Positions 20,501 through 28,679 of a DNA stretch of 38,655 bases are shown piece by piece (position 1 is the first letter of the stretch; every line of letters begins with the position of its first letter). Location of the stretch: the NCBI GenBank assembly GCA_903880855.1, contig CAIRQX010000047.1, positions 1 through 38,655 on the forward strand, given 5' to 3'. The notes beneath the pieces are model-generated. The model searched no databases. It saw only the letters and a list, made by a program, of their open reading frames with translations, and was not told the DNA's origin. The stretch is from an uncultured Burkholderiales bacterium (GTDB lineage Bacteria; Pseudomonadota; Gammaproteobacteria; Burkholderiales; Burkholderiaceae_C). The position numbers and the translations under genes were made by a program.

Positions 20501-20666
20501 TAGACGCGCCGGTGTATTTGGTTTCCACCGTCACCACAGGGTTGTCAATCTTGGGGTACTCGCGCACGTTCAAACGTGTGTAAGAGACAAAGCCCACCAA
20601 GACAATCAACAGCGACAACACGGTCGCAAAGACTGGACGACGAACGGAGGTTTCAGAGAGTTGCAT
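17565..20666 (-). CDS. RND efflux pump inner-membrane permease (HAE1 type)
   Basis: This 1033-residue protein is a proton-driven RND exporter of the AcrB/MdtB type. It begins MQLSETSVRRPVFATVLSLL like close relatives. The paired aspartates in membrane helix 4 (LVVDDAIVVLENI) and the lysine in helix 10 (VGLITKHGILIVEF) that form the proton relay are present. Two large periplasmic loops and twelve membrane helices are apparent. A GAGG six bases before the ATG serves as ribosome binding site. It lies 19 bp downstream of its adaptor gene. No outer-membrane TolC-like gene is nearby, so the channel is probably shared. Substrates cannot be deduced; multidrug or organic-solvent export is likely. Confidence 0.93.
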   Translation of the reverse strand: MQLSETSVRRPVFATVLSLLIVLVGFVSYTRLNVREYPKIDNPVVTVETKYTGASSAVVESQVTKVLEDSLSGIEGVDVITSISRQEQSQITVNFVLSRDADSSAADVRDKVSRVRQRLPQGIDEPVIAKVEADAFPVIWLSFSADNMDVMQLSDYANRIAKPMMQTAPGASDVRVYGERKFAMRIWLDPDRLASYKLTTQDVEDALRRSNVEVPAGRIESKFREFNVTAATDLQKPAEFRQVVIKAINGMPIRISDVARVEQGPLSERTSTRLNGREAITLGVIRNATANPLDLSAAVRKMIPKIKENLPPGIEIEIANDNSVFIDRSIKAVYQTIIEAMVLVALVIFVFLRTFRASIIPLVTIPVCLVGTFALMALFGFTVNTLTMLALVLAIGLVVDDAIVVLENIFRHIENGMAPFHAAIRGAREVGFAVVAMTLTLAAVYAPLAFTPGRTGKLFTEFALALAGSVIVSGFVALTLTPMMCSIMLKHVNNPTWFDKNMEHLLQKLSSKYGQALGWTLSSGRVMGRHMSRRWLVVVVMLMAGVGTFYLLKTTKSELAPLEDRGVILTVINGPDGATMDYTTRYAQTIERMANKYTEFDRIFTVVGNPTVAQGNVFYRALPWEERKKSTLEIAREMTPAIASLPGVTAFPITPPSLGQPFRDRPLNFVIVTTDSYQNLAQVVRTFQEEIAKNPGIVSVDTDLRLNKPEISMDVDRERAADMGVPVENIARAVETMMGGRQVTRYKREGDQYDVMVQTTPSQRDTPDDIEHIFVRGRNDAMIPLSALVRIREVVVPRELNHFGQRRSASITANIAPNYSLGDAIDFMNETSRKLLKPGYATDLNGTSREFVKTSGSLVIVFILALLFIFLVLAAQFESFVDPLVILFSVPLSMVGALLALQLSGGTLNVFSQIGLITLVGLITKHGILIVEFANQLRAEGMEVLEAVKQSATLRLRPILMTTGAMVLGAIPLALATGAGAESRKQIGWVIVGGMSLGTLLTIFVVPTMYTFFARKSIPGAITTRHEDVEVGA

Positions 20667-20685
20667 AGCGCCTCATGTATTGCTG

Positions 20686-22230
20686 TTAGCGGCTTGCGCC
20701 TGAAGCAGGGGAGCCAGCCGCAGCCCCTGACGCCCCGCCCGTTGCAGGAGCTGAAGCGGCCGATGCAGCCGCAGCAGGTGGCTTACCTAACTCAACGACC
20801 CGCAATGGCGTACCGTCTTTTTGCAAACGCTGCTGACCGGCGACCACCACTGGCTCGCCTTCATTCAAGCCTTCGGTGACTTCGACTTGTCCACCACGAC
20901 GAATACCGAGCTTGACTTCGATGCGCTTGGAAACGTACAAGGTGCCGGGAGGAATTTCTGGTGCACTGGCAGTGGCGCTAGCTGGCTGTGCAGGCATCTC
21001 CGAGGGCGGAATGGCTCTGATGACGAACTGTTTGCCCCCTTGAGGAACGATGGCTTCTTCAGGAACGACCAGCGCATCAGGCTTGACCGCAAAAACAGCA
21101 GAAACACGCGCAAACATTCCTGGACGAAGAGGGCCAGATGCGTTTGAGCCAGACGGTGCAACGCGCGCGCGATCAAATTGATTGGGTGGACATCCTAGGC
21201 TTTGCGGAGTAGGCAAATTGAAAGTACCACTCACAGGTCCATTACCAGGGTTAGGGTTGTTGGCAGGCTTGCTGGATTTGCCGTCGGCTACTTTTGCGGG
21301 GTTAGCCGCTGGTGGGTTTTTACTAGCGGGCTGAGCAGGCGCTGAGGCTGCGACCGAAGGTGCTCCAGGTTTGGCTGGTCCGCTAGCAGAAGCGCTGCCA
21401 TCAGGCTTTTTGCCGCCAGGAGGCACGATGGGCTCTCCAGGGCCATTAGCCAGAACAGCACGCATCCCGATGGAGCGTCCATTGGGTTCTATCAAAGGAT
21501 CAAGCGCTTCAACTTTCGCTTTGAACAACCGCCCAGGCAGTGCATCGATTTTGAGTTCTACGACTTGTCCAGGCGCAAGTTTGGCTTGGTAACGCTCGGG
21601 CAAGCGGTAATCGACATACAACATGCCGATGTCTTCAAGGTTAATCAAGTCGGCCCCGTCTTTCACAAAGTCACCCACGTTGATATTGCGAATCCCGACC
21701 ACGCCACTGAAAGGCGCCACGATGCGCATGCGTTCCAAGCGGGCACACGACAAACTCACCTGCGCTTCAGACACTTGCAAACTCGCTGCGCTTTCATCCA
21801 AGACCCTTTGCGCCACAAAGTTTTGTGCGACCAAGTCTTGGTTGCGCTTGTGGTTGGCTCTGGCGATAGACAGTTGCGCAAGCGATTGCTGCACTTCAGC
21901 CCGCTGTAGTGTGTCGTCAAGTTGCACTAGCACTTGGCCTACATTCACGCGCGCACCGTCGCTAAAACCCAAAGCCAAAATGCGCCCGGCAACCTCAGGA
22001 CGCATCATCACGTTTTGGCGTGAGCGCAAAGTGCCCACCGCTTCAGCATCGTCGCGCAAAAGCATTTTTTTGACGTTGACTAATTCAACACCGACCGCTT
22101 TGCCACCAGCGCCGGCGGGTACCGTGATACCCATGGGAGATTTGTTCGCGTTTTGATACCACCAAGCAACCGAGGATGCTGTCAAGATGCCTGCAACAGC
22201 AACAATGGTGTAGATTTTTTTAGATGCCAT
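20686..22230 (-). CDS. RND efflux periplasmic adaptor with a low-complexity insert
   Basis: This 514-residue membrane fusion protein links the RND permease to the outer-membrane channel. It has an N-terminal anchor (about 7-25), a lipoyl-like half motif around 78-105, a helical hairpin at about 107-170, the matching half motif VAPFSGVVGIRNINVGDFV (171-189) and a beta-barrel domain. The usual RSIGMRAVLAN to LRPGMFARV transition of the barrel is interrupted by about 105 residues (263-367) rich in Pro, Ala, Ser, Asn and Gly, and another Ala/Ser/Gly-rich tail covers about 482-514. Typical relatives are about 380-400 residues. The frame is intact across the insert, so it is a real domain extension. 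Confidence 0.92.
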   Translation of the reverse strand: MASKKIYTIVAVAGILTASSVAWWYQNANKSPMGITVPAGAGGKAVGVELVNVKKMLLRDDAEAVGTLRSRQNVMMRPEVAGRILALGFSDGARVNVGQVLVQLDDTLQRAEVQQSLAQLSIARANHKRNQDLVAQNFVAQRVLDESAASLQVSEAQVSLSCARLERMRIVAPFSGVVGIRNINVGDFVKDGADLINLEDIGMLYVDYRLPERYQAKLAPGQVVELKIDALPGRLFKAKVEALDPLIEPNGRSIGMRAVLANGPGEPIVPPGGKKPDGSASASGPAKPGAPSVAASAPAQPASKNPPAANPAKVADGKSSKPANNPNPGNGPVSGTFNLPTPQSLGCPPNQFDRARVAPSGSNASGPLRPGMFARVSAVFAVKPDALVVPEEAIVPQGGKQFVIRAIPPSEMPAQPASATASAPEIPPGTLYVSKRIEVKLGIRRGGQVEVTEGLNEGEPVVVAGQQRLQKDGTPLRVVELGKPPAAAASAASAPATGGASGAAAGSPASGASR

Positions 22231-22319
22231 TTTTAGGAAGATTTAAGGTGCAAAAAACCATGCAAATGTAACAGTCGTATGGTGTTTTTGCTCGCAAGAG
22301 ACCAAACTAAACCGTGTCA

Positions 22320-22769
22320 CTATGGAGACAGGACTTGCTCTACCCCCAAATTGGCCAAAACATCCGCCCGCTCATTATCAACATGCCCTGCATGCCCTTT
22401 GACCCAATGCCAATGGATGTCGTGGTCACCTCGGTGCACCAACTCGTCAAGCCGCTGCCACAAGTCAGCATTTTTCACAGCTTGTTTGGAAGCAGTACGC
22501 CAGCCACGGGCTTTCCAACCATGTATCCATTCAGTAATGCCTTTACGCACATATTCACTATCTAGATAGAGCGCCACAGCACAAGGGTATTTCAAAGACT
22601 CAATGGCGCGGATGACGGCGGTGAGCTCCATGCGGTTGTTGGTGGTGTCGCGTTCGCCACCAAAGATTTCTTTTTCATGGCCTGCGGGCGTACGAAGCAG
22701 CGCCCCCCAGCCTCCTGGGCCAGGATTACCTTTGCAGGCGCCATCTGTGTAGATTTCTACTTCTTTCAT
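22320..22769 (-). CDS. rnhA: Ribonuclease HI
   Basis: RNase HI cuts the RNA strand of RNA-DNA hybrids. The 149-residue protein has the catalytic set Asp9 ([16 protein letters not shown]), Glu48 ([12 protein letters not shown]), Asp70 (LYLDSEYV) and Asp131 (HVDNERAD), and the basic [11 protein letters not shown] handle. ATG at 22769 is chosen over upstream in-frame starts because AAAGGGATGG lies just before it and the protein then starts like relatives. The start overlaps the methyltransferase stop by four bases (ATGA). The usual neighbour dnaQ is missing; the RND adaptor gene follows instead. Confidence 0.95.
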   Translation of the reverse strand: MKEVEIYTDGACKGNPGPGGWGALLRTPAGHEKEIFGGERDTTNNRMELTAVIRAIESLKYPCAVALYLDSEYVRKGITEWIHGWKARGWRTASKQAVKNADLWQRLDELVHRGDHDIHWHWVKGHAGHVDNERADVLANLGVEQVLSP

Positions 22770-23506
22770 TCCATCCCTTTGGATGCAGTGGTGACGGTGG
22801 CCGCGGCCCGCTGCTTGGATTTCTTCCAAACGGGTGAAATCAAACGCATCCCGCGTACACGCTTGACTGCCTGGACAAAGTAAACCGCGCCTGAAAGCGG
22901 CCACCATCGACTACCGACGGTGTCCATCCAGCGCATGCGGTGTAGCCATCGGTCTGTTCGAAGCATCGGACAAAAACAACCGCTGGTGTGGTGGTCCACT
23001 TCAAAACTCAAAAGCTTGAGCCAGTCTCGAATTCGTCTCTGGCTAATCAAATCGCCAAACTCTGGAACACCTCTCCCGATTGCTTTGCTGCCACCCCAAA
23101 GGCTGAGTGGCTCCATTCCAGTAATAACGACTCTTCCTTCTGGAACCAAAACACGCTCCACTTCGCGAAGGGTGGCGTGCGGGTCAAAGCTCAATTCCAA
23201 GGTGTGCGGCAAAACGATCAAATCCAAACTGGCGTCTTTGAATGGCAATGCCTCATAATTTGTAAGGAACAAGGGCTTGTCCAACCCATAGTCGCTTGGC
23301 TGACTATCGCAAGCCATAAATTGATGCGGCATGCGGTTAGCGGCCAGCGCATCGCATTGGGGAAATCCTAATTGCAGAGCATGAAAGCCGAATGCGTCCG
23401 AAACCGCTAAGTCAAAATGCTTTTGTTCCCATGCCAGCATGTACTGTCCTGGCGGGGTTTGGAGCCATTCGTGCAAACTATCGGTTTTTAGAAATGTGGA
23501 CGCCAT
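22766..23506 (-). CDS. SAM-dependent methyltransferase (YafS-like position)
   Basis: This 246-residue protein has a class I methyltransferase layout: a helical N-terminus ([17 protein letters not shown]), an incomplete glycine-rich motif around FGFHALQLG, the acidic strand ending [21 protein letters not shown] at about 85-105, and [19 protein letters not shown] after it. The substrate is unknown. E. coli yafS sits in the same place between gloB and rnhA. The likely start ATG at 23506 shares two bases with the divergent gloB ATG; a TTG at 23539 would extend it by eleven residues into gloB. No ribosome binding site is obvious for either. Confidence 0.85.
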   Translation of the reverse strand: MASTFLKTDSLHEWLQTPPGQYMLAWEQKHFDLAVSDAFGFHALQLGFPQCDALAANRMPHQFMACDSQPSDYGLDKPLFLTNYEALPFKDASLDLIVLPHTLELSFDPHATLREVERVLVPEGRVVITGMEPLSLWGGSKAIGRGVPEFGDLISQRRIRDWLKLLSFEVDHHTSGCFCPMLRTDRWLHRMRWMDTVGSRWWPLSGAVYFVQAVKRVRGMRLISPVWKKSKQRAAATVTTASKGME

Positions 23507-24287
23507 GAAACTCGTTGCAATACCCGCTTTTTCAGACAACTACTTGTGGTTGTGGCACCAGGATGGACAAGCTGTAGTGGTCGATCCGGGTGACGCCAAA
23601 CCAGTGAGGGAGGTTTTGAGCCGCGAAGGACTCAGCTTGGCCGCGATTCTAGTCACCCACCACCACGCAGACCATATCGGCGGTGTGGTTGAACTTCGAG
23701 AGGCGACCGGCGCTCAGGTCTACGGCCCTGCGCGGGAGAATATTCCTGAGCCGCTTATCCCCGCATTACCAGGAGCACCCTTTCAACTTTTAGGGCAAAC
23801 CGTGAAAGTGATCGATGTGCCTGGCCATACTTCTGGGCACATCGCTTATTTTTTGCCCGATACGCCGCAAGCACCTGTGCTTTTCTGCGGAGACACGCTG
23901 TTTTCTGGAGGATGCGGCCGTATTTTTGAAGGAACGCCTGCGCAAATGTTGTCGTCTTTAGATGCTTTAGCTGCCCTCCCTACCAACACTCGAGTGTGTT
24001 GCGCGCACGAGTACACTCTCTCCAACCTGAAATTTGCTCTCGCAGTAGAGCCGAACAACCTAGACCTGCAAAACTACACCGCGCATTGCAAAAGTTTGCG
24101 AGCGCAGGATCTCCCCACACTTCCCGCTAATTTGGGAAATGAATTGAAGATCAACCCATTCCTCAGAAGCCGCCTTGCAACCGTGCGGCAATCTGTGGCC
24201 CAACACGCTGGACTATCAGCGCAAACGCAGAACAACGACACCACCCTATTTGCCGCTCTGCGGGAATGGAAAAATAACTTCCGATGA
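23505..24287 (+). CDS. gloB: Hydroxyacylglutathione hydrolase (glyoxalase II)
   Basis: Glyoxalase II hydrolyses S-lactoylglutathione to lactate and glutathione, the last step of methylglyoxal removal. The 260-residue protein has the binuclear metal site motif THHHADHIGG (51-60), the PGHTSGHIAYF histidine, CGDTLFSGGCGR with its bridging aspartate, and CAHEYT. The C-terminal domain is shorter in charge than some relatives but complete, ending in REWKNNFR. ATG at 23505 gives the standard [13 protein letters not shown] start. The mltD gene overlaps the end by four bases. Confidence 0.95.
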   Translation: MKLVAIPAFSDNYLWLWHQDGQAVVVDPGDAKPVREVLSREGLSLAAILVTHHHADHIGGVVELREATGAQVYGPARENIPEPLIPALPGAPFQLLGQTVKVIDVPGHTSGHIAYFLPDTPQAPVLFCGDTLFSGGCGRIFEGTPAQMLSSLDALAALPTNTRVCCAHEYTLSNLKFALAVEPNNLDLQNYTAHCKSLRAQDLPTLPANLGNELKINPFLRSRLATVRQSVAQHAGLSAQTQNNDTTLFAALREWKNNFR

Positions 24288-25633
24288 GATTCTTTTCTAT
24301 AGCCATCTCGCTAGCCCTTGGCTTAGCAACGTTACAAGGTTGCGCGCCCTTACAACCTCTCACTGTTTCACCCACTGCAGTAAGCACTCAGGCTGTGGCT
24401 CTGGCTGACAAGCCTGCTGACTTGAGCCCTATTGGCAAAACCAATGTGACGGGCAATACGGTCGCCAACCTCAACCTGCCCAACGATTTATGGGAACGCA
24501 TCCGCAAGGGCTACAAAATGCCCAACTTAGAAACTGATCTAGTGGTCGATCGCACGCAGTGGTATGCCGCCAAGACGGACTATTTACAGCGCATGGGAGA
24601 TCGCTCTAGCAAATACCTCTTTCACATTGTTGAAGAACTCGAACAACGCAATATGCCTACCGAGTTGGCTTTGCTTCCTTTTATAGAAAGTGCTTTCAAC
24701 CCCCAAGCCGTATCCAGCGCGCGCGCCACTGGCATGTGGCAGTTCATGCCAGCCACAGGTAAAAGTTTTGATCTAAAACAAAACGTTTTCCGAGACGACA
24801 GGCGTGATGTACAAGCCTCTACGCGCGCCGCTTTGGACTATTTAGAACGCCTCTTCAAACAGTTTGGCGATTGGCATCTTGCCTTGGCAGCCTACAACTG
24901 GGGCGAAGGCAATGTGGGCAAAGCGATTGCGCGCAACCAACGCGCGGGCCTCCCCACTGGCTACGTCGATCTGAACATGCCCATGGAAACGCGCATGTAC
25001 GTGCCCAAGTTCCAAGCCATGAAAAATATTGTGGGTAATCCACCTGCCTATAACGTGGTGTTATCTAGCATTCCCAACCACCCGTATTTCCAAAGTGTGC
25101 CGCTGCAACGCGATATGGACGTGACAGTTGCAGCCAAAATGGCAGAAATCAGCGTGGAAGATTTCAAGTCATTGAACCCGTCCGCCAGCCGTCCTGTTTT
25201 GCTAGCGGCTGGAACGCCAACTATTTTGCTGCCATGGGATAAAGCCGAGGTATTTCAGCGCAATTACGAGTCCACTGGCCTTGGACGTATGGCGTCTTGG
25301 ACAGCGTGGATTGCCCCATCGAACATGAAACCTGCCGAAGCAGCCAAACGCGTTGGCATGAGTGAGGCTGAATTACGTGCTGTGAACAGTATTCAGGGCA
25401 AGATGATCATCAAAGCCGGCTCTGCCCTTCTGATTCCAAGAACGATGCGCGTAGTAGAAGATGTCACCGCACGGGTTGCAGACAACGGCAAACTTGATTT
25501 GTCACCTGAAGCGATTGCCAAGCGTAAAAAAGGTAGCAAGGGAAGCAAAAAGGCCAAAGCGGATGGCGCTACTAAAACAGCTTCTAAGAAGTCTGGTAAG
25601 GACAAACAAGACGTAAATATCGCCAAACGCTAG
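24284..25633 (+). CDS. mltD: Membrane-bound lytic murein transglycosylase D type lipoprotein
   Basis: This lipoprotein cleaves the glycan strands of peptidoglycan. Residues 1-20 form a lipoprotein signal with lipobox LQGC and lipidated Cys20. The SLT domain (about 115-260) has catalytic Glu135 in LPFIESAFNP, then GMWQFMPATG and ALAAYNWGEGNV. One clear LysM repeat lies near 340-385 (MKPAEAAKRVGM to ALLIP), with a degenerate one before it. The last 45 residues are very lysine-rich. It is coupled to gloB by ATGA, the same pair as in E. coli. Confidence 0.92.
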   Translation: MRFFSIAISLALGLATLQGCAPLQPLTVSPTAVSTQAVALADKPADLSPIGKTNVTGNTVANLNLPNDLWERIRKGYKMPNLETDLVVDRTQWYAAKTDYLQRMGDRSSKYLFHIVEELEQRNMPTELALLPFIESAFNPQAVSSARATGMWQFMPATGKSFDLKQNVFRDDRRDVQASTRAALDYLERLFKQFGDWHLALAAYNWGEGNVGKAIARNQRAGLPTGYVDLNMPMETRMYVPKFQAMKNIVGNPPAYNVVLSSIPNHPYFQSVPLQRDMDVTVAAKMAEISVEDFKSLNPSASRPVLLAAGTPTILLPWDKAEVFQRNYESTGLGRMASWTAWIAPSNMKPAEAAKRVGMSEAELRAVNSIQGKMIIKAGSALLIPRTMRVVEDVTARVADNGKLDLSPEAIAKRKKGSKGSKKAKADGATKTASKKSGKDKQDVNIAKR

Positions 25634-25667
25634 GGGCTTTAGCCTACCCAAGCGGTCAGTCCCGTGA

Positions 25668-26264
25668 TTAAGCTTTACGGCGATCGACTAGAGCATGGGC
25701 AATAGTGCCCAGATCGACATATTCCAACTCACTTCCAACTGGCACTCCGCGCGCGAGACGCGTGACTTGCACATTGCGGCGTTTTAAGGCCTCGCCCAGC
25801 ACATGGGCAGTAGCTTCCCCCTCGGCGGTGAAGTTCGTCGCCAAAATCACTTCGCTCACCACGCCGTCGCTTGCGCGCTCTAGTAATTTTTGCAAGCCAA
25901 TGTCTTTGGGGCCTTGGCCGTCAAGTGGGCTGATGCGTCCCATCAACACGAAATACAAACCTTTGTAAGCTGCGGTGCGCTCCACCGCAGACTGGTCAGC
26001 AGGGCTTTCGACTACGCAAAGGCGACTAGTGTCACGCGTGGTATCCGCACATGTGAGGCAAATAGGTTGGGTGGTGAAGGTGTTGCAAGACTCGCAGTGT
26101 TGAACTTCAGCCACCGCAGTTTGCAAAGCATCGGCAATCAGCTTGGCGCCTTCACGGTCATGTTGCAACAGGTGGTAAGCCATGCGTGAAGCGGATTTCA
26201 CACCCACGCCAGGCAAACGGTGTAACGCTTGGATCAGCCCATCTAAAACCGAGGTGTTGGCCAT
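25668..26264 (-). CDS. recR: Recombination protein RecR
   Basis: RecR loads RecA with RecF and RecO at single-strand gaps. The 198-residue protein has an N-terminal helix-hairpin-helix ([20 protein letters not shown]), a zinc finger with Cys57, Cys60, Cys69 and Cys72, and a Toprim domain beginning [14 protein letters not shown]. It ends in the conserved [17 protein letters not shown]. The ATG shares one base with the ybaB stop, so the genes are coupled. Order dnaX-ybaB-recR is widespread in bacteria. Confidence 0.96.
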   Translation of the reverse strand: MANTSVLDGLIQALHRLPGVGVKSASRMAYHLLQHDREGAKLIADALQTAVAEVQHCESCNTFTTQPICLTCADTTRDTSRLCVVESPADQSAVERTAAYKGLYFVLMGRISPLDGQGPKDIGLQKLLERASDGVVSEVILATNFTAEGEATAHVLGEALKRRNVQVTRLARGVPVGSELEYVDLGTIAHALVDRRKA

Positions 26265-26587
26265 TAAAACGGCAGTTTCAGGCCAGGTGGCAAGCCAGCA
26301 GTGAGCTTGCTCATCTTGGCTTCGCTGGTCTCGGCGGCTTTGCGTACTGCGTCGTTGAATGCGGCAGCGACCAAGTCCTCGATCATGTCTTTGTCGTCGG
26401 CCAAAAGGCTTGGGTCGATGGTGACGCGCTTGACGTCGTGCTTGCAGGTCATCAAAACCTTGACCAAACCTGAGCCTGATTCGCCGGTGACCTCGATATT
26501 GCCTAATTCTTCTTGGGCTTTTTTGAGGTTGTCTTGCATCGCTTGCGCCTGCTTCATCAGACCTGAGAGTTGTCCTTTGTTGAACAT
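26264..26587 (-). CDS. ybaB: YbaB/EbfC nucleoid-associated protein
   Basis: This 107-residue DNA-binding protein is of the YbaB/EbfC family, which forms tweezer-like dimers and coats the nucleoid. It starts with the family's [27 protein letters not shown] helix and has the central beta-strands ([25 protein letters not shown]-like, 33-57) and the [15 protein letters not shown]-terminal helix. It lies between dnaX, 18 bp upstream, and recR, which overlaps it by one base. Confidence 0.95.
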   Translation of the reverse strand: MFNKGQLSGLMKQAQAMQDNLKKAQEELGNIEVTGESGSGLVKVLMTCKHDVKRVTIDPSLLADDKDMIEDLVAAAFNDAVRKAAETSEAKMSKLTAGLPPGLKLPF

Positions 26588-26605
26588 GTGATTCCTTTTG
26601 TGAAC

Positions 26606-28321
26606 TTAAACCGGCTTGATACTGCCAGGGACTATTTTCGCGTCAAAGTCGCGCATCAAAGATTGCACGAACGGATCTTGCAAGATGATCGCCTCGGCAC
26701 GCGCCTGGCGTTCCGCATTTTCATGTGCCAAGCGCTTGGCAGTGCTGTCAAGTACTGGGCCCGTGGAAACGCTTAATTGCACTTCGTGTCCGAATTGCGC
26801 CAATGCAGTCTGCAAGCGATCGCGGCTAATGGGGGTGTTGAGCGAGTCTTTGTCGACTTGCAAAGACCATTGGTTGCCATCTCGCAACATTAACTGAGAT
26901 TGCAAAGCCAGTTCACGCACCAAGGCGTTGATGGCTTGGGCGTCGACCATTTCACGGACTAACTGGTTCCAGAAGTCGCCTTCTGTGGTTTTAGTGAGAG
27001 TTGAAGCGGGTACCGATGGTGGTGTAGATAAACTGGGCGATGGTTTACTAAGACTGGGCGCTGGTGCAGCCTGTTCTTTAGCAACTGCTTGTTGCGGTTC
27101 CGGTACTACAACACTGTCTGAACTTTGCGCATGGCGAACAGGCGCTGCTAATTCAGAAGTTTTTTTTTCAGCCGGTGCCGAGGCGTTTGGAGTCACGTTT
27201 GTGGCGTCAGACAAAGTTTTGGGCTTAAACGCCAGCAAACGCAAAAGCACCATAGTCAAGGCAGCGTATTCATCAGGAGCCAACCCCAATTCCTGTCTGC
27301 CATGGATACAAAGGCTGTAGAGCAACTGGGTTTCATCGGCAGGCATCAGGCCTGCCAAACGCGCAATATCTGCTGCTTCTGGATCGGTACTGTCAGCTTC
27401 TGGTGTGTTGCCAACGGCTTGCAAAACCGCCATGCGTTGCAAAACGCTGGACATGTCTTCCAAGGTAGAAGCCGAATTCAAACCATGCAGGCGCAAAGCT
27501 TCAGAAATTGCCACCACCGATTTGCCGTCGCCGTTGGCTAATGCTTCGATCAACTGGAACACATAGGTGCGATCTGCGCTGCCCAACATGTGCTTGACCG
27601 ATTCTTCTTTTAACTGCGCACCGCCAAAGGCAATGGCTTGGTCGGTCAAACTCAAGGCGTCACGCATGGAGCCGCGGGCGGCACGGGCAATTAATCGCAA
27701 GGCCTGCGGTTCAGCTTCGATAGATTCTTGCTTTAAAACGTACCCCAAGTGCGTCAAAACGGTCTCGGGAGCCATGGGCCGCAAATTGAACTGCAGACAC
27801 CGCGAAAGAACGGTGACCGGTACTTTTTGTGGATCGGTCGTTGCCAAAACAAACTTCATGTACGGAGGCGGTTCTTCAAGCGTTTTGAGCATCGAGTTAA
27901 ACGCTGGGCCAGTAAGCATGTGCACTTCATCGATCATGAAGACTTTGAAGCGGCCTTGTACAGGTTTGTAAGCAGCTTGTTCGAGCAAAGACTGCACATC
28001 GTCAATCCCCCTGTTGGAGGCGGCGTCTAGTTCTGTGTAATCGATAAAACGGTCTGCATCGATATCGCTACACGCTTGGCACACACCACAAGGGGTGGCG
28101 GTGATTCCACCCTGCCCGTCAGCCCCTTGGCAATTGAGCGACTTGGCCAATATGCGCGAGACCGTAGTTTTGCCAACACCGCGGGTGCCTGTAAACAAAT
28201 AGGCGTGGTGAAGACGTTGGGTGGTGAGCGCGTTAGTAAGAGCCTGCACCACGTGTTCTTGCCCCACCATTTCGGTAAAGGTTTTGGGACGGTATTTGCG
28301 GGCCAGCACTAAGTAAGACAT
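26606..28321 (-). CDS. dnaX: DNA polymerase III subunits tau and (probably) gamma
   Basis: DnaX is the motor of the clamp loader. The 571-residue tau form has Walker A GTRGVGKT (45-52), zinc-binding Cys64, Cys78, Cys81 and Cys84, Walker B with DEVH (131-134), and the SRC sensor (LSRCLQF). A Pro/Ser/Ala-rich linker follows domain III, then a C-terminal polymerase-binding domain V (about 455-571). At codons 385-387 the message reads GAA AAA AAA A, a run of nine A; slippage there would end the product within a few codons, giving a gamma-like form of domains I-III. ATG at 28321 gives the usual [12 protein letters not shown] start. The SRP RNA gene diverges from it 35 bp away. Confidence 0.95.
   Translation of the reverse strand: MSYLVLARKYRPKTFTEMVGQEHVVQALTNALTTQRLHHAYLFTGTRGVGKTTVSRILAKSLNCQGADGQGGITATPCGVCQACSDIDADRFIDYTELDAASNRGIDDVQSLLEQAAYKPVQGRFKVFMIDEVHMLTGPAFNSMLKTLEEPPPYMKFVLATTDPQKVPVTVLSRCLQFNLRPMAPETVLTHLGYVLKQESIEAEPQALRLIARAARGSMRDALSLTDQAIAFGGAQLKEESVKHMLGSADRTYVFQLIEALANGDGKSVVAISEALRLHGLNSASTLEDMSSVLQRMAVLQAVGNTPEADSTDPEAADIARLAGLMPADETQLLYSLCIHGRQELGLAPDEYAALTMVLLRLLAFKPKTLSDATNVTPNASAPAEKKTSELAAPVRHAQSSDSVVVPEPQQAVAKEQAAPAPSLSKPSPSLSTPPSVPASTLTKTTEGDFWNQLVREMVDAQAINALVRELALQSQLMLRDGNQWSLQVDKDSLNTPISRDRLQTALAQFGHEVQLSVSTGPVLDSTAKRLAHENAERQARAEAIILQDPFVQSLMRDFDAKIVPGSIKPV
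27160..27169 (-). promoter_or_regulatory. Candidate programmed slippage site in dnaX
   Basis: Nine consecutive A residues on the coding strand (27168 down to 27160) follow a G and contain the heptamer A AAA AAA in the zero frame. A -1 shift reads AAC TTC TGA and stops after residue 389; a +1 shift reads CTT CTG AAT TAG and also stops. The site lies just after domain III, where known gamma subunits end. E. coli makes gamma by ribosomal frameshifting and Thermus thermophilus by transcriptional slippage on nine A. No clear stimulatory stem-loop or upstream ribosome binding site was found, so the mechanism is open. Confidence 0.6.
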
Positions 28322-28343
28322 AAGCCGTAGATTCTAGGTGACC

Positions 28344-28349
28344 TACAAT
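28344..28349 (+). promoter_or_regulatory. -10 element of the SRP RNA gene
   Basis: TACAAT matches the -10 consensus at four of six bases or better and ends seven bases before the first base of the SRP RNA at 28357, which is an ideal distance. No convincing -35 was found; TAAGCC at 28321-28326 has the right spacing but a poor match. Confidence 0.6.
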
Positions 28350-28356
28350 TTGAAGT

Positions 28357-28450
28357 GACGGGCCTTCCCACATGGTGAAGCGGCCAACCGGGTCAGGTGG
28401 GGAACCAAGCAGCCCTAACTGTGGAGCCAGTGCTGGGGTCGAGGTCCGTC
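28357..28450 (+). ncRNA. ffs: 4.5S RNA of the signal recognition particle
   Basis: This 94-nt RNA binds Ffh and directs membrane proteins to the Sec translocon. The apical domain is unmistakable: GGTCAGG, the GGAA tetraloop closed by TGG and CCA, and AAGCAGCC in the opposite strand. The two ends pair (GACGGGCC at 28357 with GGTCCGTC ending at 28450), which fixes the limits. It has the short bacterial form without an Alu domain. It lies divergent to dnaX, and its 3' end overlaps by two bases the stop of the convergent small gene. Confidence 0.95.
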
Positions 28451-28679
28451 ACCTTATTTGCTTATCTTTGGCAACTGCGCCACGGATTTGGTCGATCAAC
28501 AACCCCTTCATATTGCTTTGTATCGCTTGCGAGCGTAAGGCGATGTAGCGCAGTTTGGTTTGCGTGGGGTCGAGTTTGGACTCGGACAAGGCTTGCAACC
28601 ACAAAGCATCGTGTTTGACTCCCTCTTCAAGTTCGCGCAAGACCATGGCGCGGACTATGGGCGAAGCTTGTTGCGTCAC
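28449..28679 (-). CDS. Small hypothetical protein downstream of the FrnE-like gene
   Basis: This 76-residue protein is not recognised. It is mostly helical and charged, with no signal peptide, membrane segment or cysteine; RAMVLRELEEGVKHDALWLQALSES near the N-terminus looks like an amphipathic helix. The main evidence that it is real is its start: a GTG at 28679 overlaps the stop of the DsbA-like gene as GTGA, typical of translational coupling. It ends at the 3' end of the SRP RNA gene. No function is proposed. Confidence 0.6.
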   Translation of the reverse strand: MTQQASPIVRAMVLRELEEGVKHDALWLQALSESKLDPTQTKLRYIALRSQAIQSNMKGLLIDQIRGAVAKDKQIR

